A DNA stretch of 64,000 bases from NCBI GenBank assembly GCA_037045455.1, contig JBAOIN010000006.1, forward strand, positions 62,001 through 126,000, given 5' to 3'. This stretch comes from JADKAV01 sp037045455 (GTDB taxonomy: Bacteria > Actinomycetota > Actinomycetes > S36-B12 > UBA10799). Position 1 is the first letter of the stretch. Every line of letters begins with the position of its first letter. This document shows, one piece after another, positions 57,982 to 64,000 of this stretch. A program made the translations under genes and the position numbers. A model generated the notes under the pieces. That model did not search any database. It saw nothing but the letters and a program-made list of their open reading frames with translations, and was not told where the DNA came from.

Positions 57982-60601
57982 CTCCCAATCCGGACCAGCT
58001 CCGACCGACACCTCAAGCGGCACACGGAACTCACGCACCCCGGTCATGGCTGCCACGACCAGTTCGGTCGCCTGTTGCTGCTCCCCCGGGCCGACCTCCA
58101 GCACGAGCTCGTCGTGCACCTGCAGCAGCATGCGGCTGCGCAAACCGGCACCGGTCAGCGCACGGTGGACGTCGAGCATCGCCACCTTCACCAGGTCGGC
58201 GGCACTGCCCTGAATTGGGGCGTTGAGGGCCATCCGCTCGGCCATTTCACGGCGCTGCCGGTTGTCACTGTTGAGGTCCGGCAGGTAACGCCGCCGGCCC
58301 CACAGGGTCTGGGTGTAGCCGTCCACCCGGGCGCGCTCGACGACCTCATGCAGGTAGTCCCGCACACCTCCGAACCGCAGGAAGTACTCGTCCATCAGCC
58401 CAGCCGCCTCATCGGTGGCGATGCCGAGCTGCTGGGACAGTCCGTATGCGCTCAAGCCGTAGGCCAGCCCGTAGGACATGGCCTTGATCCGGCGCCGCTG
58501 CTCGGCGTCCACGGCATCCACCGGAACCCCGAACACCTTCGAGGCCACAGTGTTGTGCAGGTCCTCCCCCGAGCGGAACGCCTCGATCAGCCCGTCGTCC
58601 TGGCTCAAGTGCGCCATCAACCGCATCTCGATCTGGCTGTAGTCGGCGGTCAGCAGACAGTCGAAGCCGGACCCGACCACAAAGGCCGACCGGATCTGCC
58701 GACCCTCCGAAGTCCGCACCGGGATGTTCTGCAGGTTCGGGTCGGTACTGGACAGCCGGCCAGTGGCCGCGATGGTCTGGCTGTAGGTGGTGTGGATGCG
58801 CCTGTCCGCATCCGCCAGCGGGATGAGGCCGGCGACGGTCTGCCGCAGTTTGCTCTTGTCCCGCCAGATCAGCAGGCACTCGAGCAGCGGGTCCTCGGTC
58901 TTCGCGTATAGCGTCGCGAGGGCGTCCGCATCGGTCGTGTAGCCGGTCTTGATCCGCTTCGTCTTGGGCAGCCCGCGCTCGGCGAACAGGATCTCCTGGA
59001 GTTGCTTCGGGGAGCCGAGGTTGAACTCCCGGCCGGCCAGATTGTGGGCCTCCTGCGTCACCTCTGCGATCTGGGAGTCGAACGAGTCCCGCAGTTGGTG
59101 CAGCAAGTCGAGATCCACGGCGATGCCCGCGGCCTCCATCTCGACCAGCACCGCCTCCAATGGCAACTCCACGTCGTTGAGCAGATCACGGCCGACCGGA
59201 CCGAGCTGTTCCATCAGTTCGGCGTGCAGCGCCAGAACAGCAGCCGCACTGTCGGCAAGTTCCTGCCCGGCGTCGTCGTCCAAGCCGTCCATCGTCAGTT
59301 GGTCACCGGCCTGCGGCTCGACCAGGTCGCGATGCAGGAAGCGGGCGGTCAGATCGGGCAGCGGGAAGGACCGCTGGCCCGGGAGCAGGAGGTATGCCTC
59401 CAGCGCGGTGTCGCCGACGACTCCCTGGACATCGATCCCGCTTGCCTTTGCGGCCAGGACCGGTCCCTTGGCGTCGTGCAGCACCTTGCCAATCGCCGGG
59501 TCGGCGAGCCAGCTGGCCATCTGCGCCACTTCGTCGAACACCGCCGCTGAGCCGTCATCCGCGGCCACAGCCAGCCGGTCGATCCGCCCGGTCCCTGCTC
59601 CCCAAGCACCGAGCACGTGGACGCCGTACGGACCGGCCTGGCTGTGGGCAGCCAACCAGGCCACCGGATCGTCGGCCAGCGTGGTCTGCACCACCGACCG
59701 CTCCTGCTCCTCGACGTCCTCACCGAGATAGTCGAACAGCCGCTCCCGCAGGACCCGGAACTGCAGGCTGTCGAAGACTTCATGCACTTTGTCCCGGGAC
59801 AGCGGCTCGCGGCACAGGTCAGCGGGACGCAGTTCCAGTGGCACGTCGGTGACCAGCGCGGTGAGCTGCCGGTTGGTCACCACCTGACCGAGGTGGTCGC
59901 GCAGCGCACCACCGGCCTTGCCCGGCACCTCGTCGGCGCGCGCCACCAGCTCGGCCAGCGAACCGAACTGCGTGATCCACTTCGCCGCCGTCTTCTCCCC
60001 CACGCTGGGGATGCTGGGCAGGTTGTCCGAGGGGTCGCCGCGCAGCGCCGCGAAGTCCGGGTACTGCGCCGGCGTGAGGCCGTAGCGCTCCTGGACGGCC
60101 TCGGGTGTCATGCGGGACAGTTCCGATACCCCGCGCTTGGGATACAGCACCGTGCAGTGGTCGTCCACCAGTTGGAAGGCGTCCCGGTCGCCGGTGAGGA
60201 TGAGCACCTCCATCCCTTCCGCGCGGGCCTGGCCGGTCAGCGTGGCGATGATGTCGTCGGCCTCGTACCCTTCGACCGCCATTGACCGGATCGCCATCGC
60301 GTCCAGCACCGTGCGGATCAGGTCCACCTGCCCGGCGAATTCGCTCGGGCTGGTCGAGCGGTTGGCCTTGTACTCCGGGAACGTCTCGCTGCGAAACGTC
60401 TTGCGGGACACGTCGAACGCGACACCGATGTGCGTCGGGCGCTCGTCACGCAAGGGCGTTGATCAGCATGGATGTGAAGCCGAATACGGCGTTCGTCGGC
60501 TGTCCGGTGGTCGTGCTGAAGTTCTCCACGGGCAGGGCGTAGAACGCGCGATAGGCCAGGGAATGGCCGTCGAGAAGCAGCAGGCGCGGGGTGTCAGTCA
60601 T
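57967..60601 (-). CDS. polA: DNA polymerase I (one +1 frameshift)
   Basis: About 877 residues. The first 50 (LLLLDGHSLAYRAFYALPVENF, TNAVFGFTSML) start at the ATG at 60601; the rest (RPTHIGVAFDVSRKTFR onward) is in another frame, joined by removing an extra G at 60451 (CTT-g-CGT). It contains the 5'-nuclease domain (LTGDRDAFQLVDD, GDPSDNLPSIPSVGEKTAAKW), a 3'-5' exonuclease domain that looks inactive as in other actinobacteria, and the polymerase domain (TADYSQIEMRLMAHLS, YGLAYGLSAYGLSQQLG, QVHDELVLEV). Functions in repair and Okazaki fragment processing. Confidence 0.96.
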
Positions 60602-60609
60602 CGCTGCCG

Positions 60610-60615
60610 AGTCTA
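60610..60615 (-). promoter_or_regulatory. -10-like box TAGACT before polA
   Basis: On the minus strand TAGACT ends eight bases before the polA ATG at 60601; no ribosome binding site lies between. Confidence 0.45.
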
Positions 60616-60703
60616 GGTGGTGGGTCGGACAGCCAAGAGCGCTCCCGGCGACGGAAGTCGGACGGCTGTCCACCGCTGACCGGATCTTTGAACTGCGCGG
60701 CCG

Positions 60704-60790
60704 ATCGGTGAGCATCCCGGGCATCCGTTAGCCCCACGGACGGGTTTTGGGCGCCCGGAATGCTCACGGATGCCCAGTTTGCTCACCGAT
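60704..60790. repeat. REP-like dispersed palindromic repeat, copy 2
   Basis: Three copies of one unit: forward at 60704-60727, reverse at 60753-60771 (partial) and reverse at 60767-60790. The outer two form an inverted repeat with 21 of 24 positions matching (both begin ATCGGTGAGCA on their own strand and end GGGCATCCG). The inner copy matches the element at 18943-18966 over GCCCGGAATGCTCACGGAT. It lies in the 278-base gap between polA and the thioesterase gene. Confidence 0.68.
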
Positions 60791-60867
60791 TGCAGATTCG
60801 GCTCGCGAAAGCCCCGGGTGCCGTTCCCCAACACCGGTCCGGGCTCTGCCCACTCCCGACCAGGCCA

Positions 60868-60873
60868 TAGCCT
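60868..60873 (+). promoter_or_regulatory. -10 box TAGCCT of a leaderless promoter (thioesterase gene)
   Basis: TAGCCT ends six bases before the ATG at 60880. Confidence 0.6.
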
Positions 60874-60879
60874 GCAATC

Positions 60880-61269
60880 ATGGACGATCTGACGCAGGCC
60901 CCCCGCGGAGCACTCGCCGAAACCATGGGCATCCAGTTGTTCCGCGACGGCGACGTCGTGGTCGCAACGATGCCCGTCGAAGGCAACACCCAGCCCTACG
61001 GCATCCTGCACGGCGGGGCCACCGCTGTACTGGTGGAGACAGTGGGCTCCGTCGCCTCGGCCCTGGCCAATCCCGGCCGCTTCCCGGTGGGCATCGAACT
61101 GTCCGTCAGCCACCACCGCTCGGCGTCGCAGGGCACAGTGACCGCCCGTGCCGAAGCTCTGCACGTGGGCAGGACGTTGGCCAGTTACCTGATCCCGGTG
61201 ACCGACGACGCGGGCCGGCAGATCGCAACCGGTCGCCTCACCTGCCTACTGCGCGACGCAATCCGCTGA
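60880..61269 (+). CDS. PaaI-type hotdog-fold thioesterase
   Basis: A 129-residue protein with the hotdog signature YGILHGGATAVLVETVGSVAS and ELSVSHHRSASQGTVTARA. Members hydrolyse acyl-CoA thioesters (phenylacetyl-CoA, dihydroxynaphthoyl-CoA and others); the specific substrate cannot be read here. A gene of this type next to polA is common in actinobacteria. Convergent with a GNAT gene, overlapping it by 32 bases. Confidence 0.9.
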   Translation: MDDLTQAPRGALAETMGIQLFRDGDVVVATMPVEGNTQPYGILHGGATAVLVETVGSVASALANPGRFPVGIELSVSHHRSASQGTVTARAEALHVGRTLASYLIPVTDDAGRQIATGRLTCLLRDAIR

Positions 61270-61792
61270 CCGGGACCAGCCGCCGGGAAGGGCCGCCACC
61301 GAGGCTGCTGCGCACCCGGCGCCGGATCGCCGACGTACTCGCCACTCTGCGTTGTAGGTAGGGCCCGAAGCCCCAACTGGCGTACCAGCGCTGTACGTCT
61401 TTGGAGGCCGGTGGCACGTCCACGACGATGTGATCGGAGCCCAGTTCGTCGGCCCATTCCACGACTTCGGCCAGCAGCGCGGTGCCGACTCCGCGGCACC
61501 GGGTGCCCTGCGCAACGTGCAACATGTGGATGTGCACGCCCGGGGCGTCCATCATGGGTCCGCCGTCGGTCAGGGACACAGTGGCCAGTCCCACCGGCTC
61601 GTCGCCGTGCCATGCGGCCAGGAAGCGGAACCCTCCGCCGGCCGCGGCTTCCACCCGTCGACGCATCCGGTCCAGCGACAGGGCGAGGGGCAGTCCGCCC
61701 CGCCGGCGGCCACCACTACGCCACGCTTCATCCCACAGCGGTGCGACTTCGTCGATGTGGTCGAGTTCCACATCGCGAATATCGATGGTCAT
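61238..61792 (-). CDS. GNAT family N-acetyltransferase
   Basis: A 184-residue acetyltransferase with VGLATVSLTDGG, IHMLHVAQGTRCRGVGTALLAEVVEWA (the acetyl-CoA binding motif A, RxxGxG/A) and VDVPPASKDVQRWYASWGFGP. The C-terminus is Arg-rich. The ATG at 61792 (MTIDIRDVELDHIDEVAPLW) follows a good ribosome binding site (GGGAGG), so the upstream extension to 61897 is not used. Substrate unknown. Confidence 0.88.
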   Translation of the reverse strand: MTIDIRDVELDHIDEVAPLWDEAWRSGGRRRGGLPLALSLDRMRRRVEAAAGGGFRFLAAWHGDEPVGLATVSLTDGGPMMDAPGVHIHMLHVAQGTRCRGVGTALLAEVVEWADELGSDHIVVDVPPASKDVQRWYASWGFGPYLQRRVASTSAIRRRVRSSLGGGPSRRLVPVSGLRRAVGR

Positions 61793-61991
61793 CAGCACCT
61801 CCCGGGAACGAATCCAGCGTAGCGACCTTCCCAGGGCCACTGAAACCGCGGTCGGTTCAGTGGCAAAGCCGCCTCGATCAATACTGCCCAATTCCACCTG
61901 TCCCGCGCCCTATCCCTTTAGGCTGTAGCGTGCTTCGTGGTTCGGTCACCCGACTGGCCAGCACAGACGGCTCGAGGAAGTAGGTGCGCGC

Positions 61992-63251
61992 GTGCGACGA
62001 CTGCTGCTGATGCTCAGCGCGGTCGCCCTCGCCTTGACGGCGGTAGTGACCGGTGCGACTGCGGCCAGTGCCGCGGACGAGAACATCGGTGGGGTGATCC
62101 GCAACGGCACCGACCCGGTGCCCGGCGTGACGCTGAACGTCTCCAATGGTGCCGGCTTCGATGAGAACGCCATCACCGACGAACAGGGCAAGTGGCGGGT
62201 GGACGTGCCGAAGGCCGGCACCTACACGGTGACCTTGCAGACCGACACCCTGCCAGCCGGCGTCACCCTCACCAATCCTGATCGTGTGAGCGCTGATGTG
62301 GTCGTGGAGAGCGGACAGACGAAGTCGGTGCTGTTCCCCACCGGCGCGGCCCGGGTCTCCACCGAGACTTCCACGGACCGGGCGATGCAACTACTGGTCG
62401 ACGGACTCATCTTCGGCCTGACGATCGCACTGGCCGCAGTCGGACTGAGCCTCATCTTCGGTACCACCGGGCTCACCAACTTCTCGCACGGTGAGCTCGT
62501 GACGTTCGGAGCGCTGATCGCCTACTTCTTCAACAACCTGCTCGGACTGCCCTTCATCGTGGCCGCCGCTGGTGCGGTTCTTGCCGGCGCTGCTTTCGGC
62601 TATCTTCAGGACCGCTTCTTCTGGCGCTGGTTGCGCAAGCGCGGCACCGGCCTGATCGCGATGCTGGTGGTGTCCATCGGCCTGGGCATCCTGCTGCGCT
62701 ACATCTACCTGTTCTTCTTCGGCGGCACCACCCAGCAGTTCGCCTACGGCAACGGCCAGGCCGGTCTGGCGATCGGGCCGGTGGACGTCACGCCCAAGGC
62801 GCTGATGGGCGCTGCGGTCGCGATCGTGGTCCTCGTGGCGACCGTGCTCTGGCTGCGTCTGACTCGCATGGGTAAGGCCTCCCGTGCGATCGCGGACAAC
62901 ACCGCTTTGGCGGCGGCCTCGGGCATCGACGTGAACCGGGTGATCTCGATCATCTGGGCGGCCGGCGCGGGCCTTGCCGCACTGGCCGGTGTCATCTACA
63001 GCCTGTCCAACGGGATCAACTGGCAGGAAGGCTTCCAACTCCTGCTGCTCATCTTCGCCGGTGTGACCTTGGGTGGCCTCGGAACCGCGGTCGGCGCGAT
63101 CGTCGGGTCGATCATCGTCGGCACGATGATCCAGGTCTCCACGCTGTTCATCCCGTCGGAGTTGAAGAACGTGGGCGCGCTCGCAGTGTTGATCGTGATT
63201 CTGATGATCCGGCCACAGGGCATCATGGGCCGCTCGGAGAGGGTGGGCTGA
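61992..63251 (+). CDS. livH: Branched-chain amino acid ABC transporter permease LivH with N-terminal secreted domain
   Basis: A 419-residue protein in two parts. Residues 1-28 are a signal peptide (LLLMLSAVALALTAVVTGATAASA); about 30-120 form a carboxypeptidase regulatory-like beta domain (GGVIRNGTDPVPGVTLNVSNG, KWRVDVPKAGTYTVTLQTDT). From about 130 it is a normal LivH permease (LLVDGLIFGLTIALAAVGLSLIFGTTGLTNFSHGELVTFGAL, FAGVTLGGLGTAVGAIVGSI). The beta domain would lie outside the membrane, near the substrate-binding protein. GTG start with AGGAAG upstream; a TAGCGT box lies about 55 bases before. livM follows after one base. Confidence 0.88.
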   Translation: MRRLLLMLSAVALALTAVVTGATAASAADENIGGVIRNGTDPVPGVTLNVSNGAGFDENAITDEQGKWRVDVPKAGTYTVTLQTDTLPAGVTLTNPDRVSADVVVESGQTKSVLFPTGAARVSTETSTDRAMQLLVDGLIFGLTIALAAVGLSLIFGTTGLTNFSHGELVTFGALIAYFFNNLLGLPFIVAAAGAVLAGAAFGYLQDRFFWRWLRKRGTGLIAMLVVSIGLGILLRYIYLFFFGGTTQQFAYGNGQAGLAIGPVDVTPKALMGAAVAIVVLVATVLWLRLTRMGKASRAIADNTALAAASGIDVNRVISIIWAAGAGLAALAGVIYSLSNGINWQEGFQLLLLIFAGVTLGGLGTAVGAIVGSIIVGTMIQVSTLFIPSELKNVGALAVLIVILMIRPQGIMGRSERVG

Positions 63252-63252
63252 C

Positions 63253-64000
63253 ATGGATTGGGCAAATGTCTTCAGCCAGGCCTTCACGCAGGGCATCGGG
63301 GTGCAGGCGGTCATCTTCGCGATCGCCGCGATCGGCCTGAACGTGCAGTTCGGGTACACGGGGCTGCTGAACTTCGGGCAGGCAGGCTTCCTCGCGGTCG
63401 CCGCCTACGGTCTGGGCGTCTCCATCGCCTATGCGGGGTGGAGCATCTGGGTGGGCATCCTGGTCGGTATCTCCGCAGCCGTGCTGCTGGCGCTGCTGCT
63501 GGGTATTCCGACCCTGCGACTGCGGGCTGACTATCTGGCGATCGTGACCATCGCTGCCGCCGAGATCTTGCGACTGGTCTTCCGGTCCGTGACGTTCGAC
63601 CCGGTGTTCGGCGGATCCGACGGCATCAACCGCTTCGCCGACGACTTCTACAAGCTGAACCCCTACACCGGACCCGTGCGGATCGGTCCGGCCGACTTCA
63701 GCGAGAACGACATGTGGATCGTCACGGTCGGCTGGATCCTCGTGGTCGTCCTGTCCGTGCTGGTGTTCCTGATGATGCGCTCCCCCTGGGGACGGGTCAT
63801 CAAGGCCATCCGCGAGGACGAGGACGCTGTCCGCTCGCTGGGCAAGAGCGTGTACGCCTACAAGCTGCAGGCACTGATCATCGGTGGTGTGATGGGCTGC
63901 TTCGGCGGCTTCATCGCGGCCATCGCGCTGCAGTCCATCCAGCCGGACTACTACGGCACGGAGCTGACGTTCTACGCCTACGCGGTGCTGATTCTCGGCG
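63253..64000 (+). CDS. livM: Branched-chain amino acid ABC transporter permease LivM, 3' end outside the window
   Basis: The frame is open from the ATG at 63253 to the window edge (249 codons). It contains FAIAAIGLNVQFGYTGLLNFGQAGFLAVAAYG, PTLRLRADYLAIVTIAAAEI and SPWGRVIKAIREDEDAVRSLGKS, which identify the LivM family. It pairs with LivH to form the channel; livG, livF and the binding protein gene are expected beyond the window. The ATG lies one base after the livH stop, so the two are coupled. Confidence 0.95.
   Translation, partial: MDWANVFSQAFTQGIGVQAVIFAIAAIGLNVQFGYTGLLNFGQAGFLAVAAYGLGVSIAYAGWSIWVGILVGISAAVLLALLLGIPTLRLRADYLAIVTIAAAEILRLVFRSVTFDPVFGGSDGINRFADDFYKLNPYTGPVRIGPADFSENDMWIVTVGWILVVVLSVLVFLMMRSPWGRVIKAIREDEDAVRSLGKSVYAYKLQALIIGGVMGCFGGFIAAIALQSIQPDYYGTELTFYAYAVLILG

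Overview
This is a 64 kb, high-GC (about two thirds G+C by eye) bacterial chromosome segment. Gene content and order point to the Actinomycetota. It has RbpA, WhiA, OpcA, a SufR-sufB pair, an AftD-like arabinofuranosyltransferase with a DUF2613 mini-protein, DUF3068, DUF222/HNH, and many TAnnnT boxes six bases before start codons, as expected for leaderless actinobacterial mRNAs. Two stretches follow, from memory, Mycobacterium tuberculosis order: uvrC to sufB (about Rv1420-Rv1461) and polA-rpsA-coaE-uvrB-MBL-uvrA (about Rv1629-Rv1638). The liv genes after polA recall Streptomyces. I cannot place the genus.

Layout. 1-4.2 kb: sufB (cut by the window edge, carrying a 375-residue intein with a LAGLIDADG homing endonuclease), its repressor gene sufR with a CAAC-N6-GTTG operator, and a DUF222/HNH nuclease. 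4.3-11.2 kb: SRPBCC protein, ABC exporter, heme a genes ctaA and ctaB with an SGNH hydrolase and an ATP-grasp protein between them, and an HSL-type esterase. 11.3-17.7 kb: pentose phosphate genes tkt, tal, zwf, opcA, pgl, with tal-pgl linked by four-base overlaps. 17.7-20.6 kb: truncated IS1380-type transposase, zinc metallopeptidase, rbpA, secG. 20.6-28.7 kb, minus strand: uvrC, rapZ, yvcK, whiA, then gap, pgk, tpiA. 28.7-32 kb: two SGNH proteins, a Rieske lipoprotein and a lower-GC pair of unknown genes. 32-40.5 kb: uvrA, CAP-domain protein, metallo-beta-lactamase-fold protein, terC, uvrB, coaE. 40.4-58 kb: cell-envelope genes (two tandem SGNH acyltransferases, DUF3068, a third acyltransferase, AftD-like GT, methyltransferase, GT4, DUF2613, polytopic membrane protein, flippase) lying around rpsA. 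58-64 kb: polA, thioesterase, GNAT, livH and livM (cut by the window edge).

The most unusual feature is that eleven genes (sufR, ctaA, tkt, the metallopeptidase, pgk, gap, both SGNH acyltransferases, the AftD-like GT, GT4, the flippase and polA are affected; counting them individually gives twelve) are broken by single extra bases. I placed 25 such sites. All are +1, none is a deletion, and removing them restores a whole number of codons in every gene. The same event would explain why uvrB reads straight into terC. Insertion-type sequencing error is the simplest explanation, but the one-sided pattern deserves a check. Other points of interest are a symmetric four-half-site dyad upstream of rpsA, a REP-like palindrome at two loci, the widespread leaderless promoter pattern, and a LivH permease with an added secreted beta-sandwich-like N-terminal domain. 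I found no rRNA, tRNA or CRISPR array.
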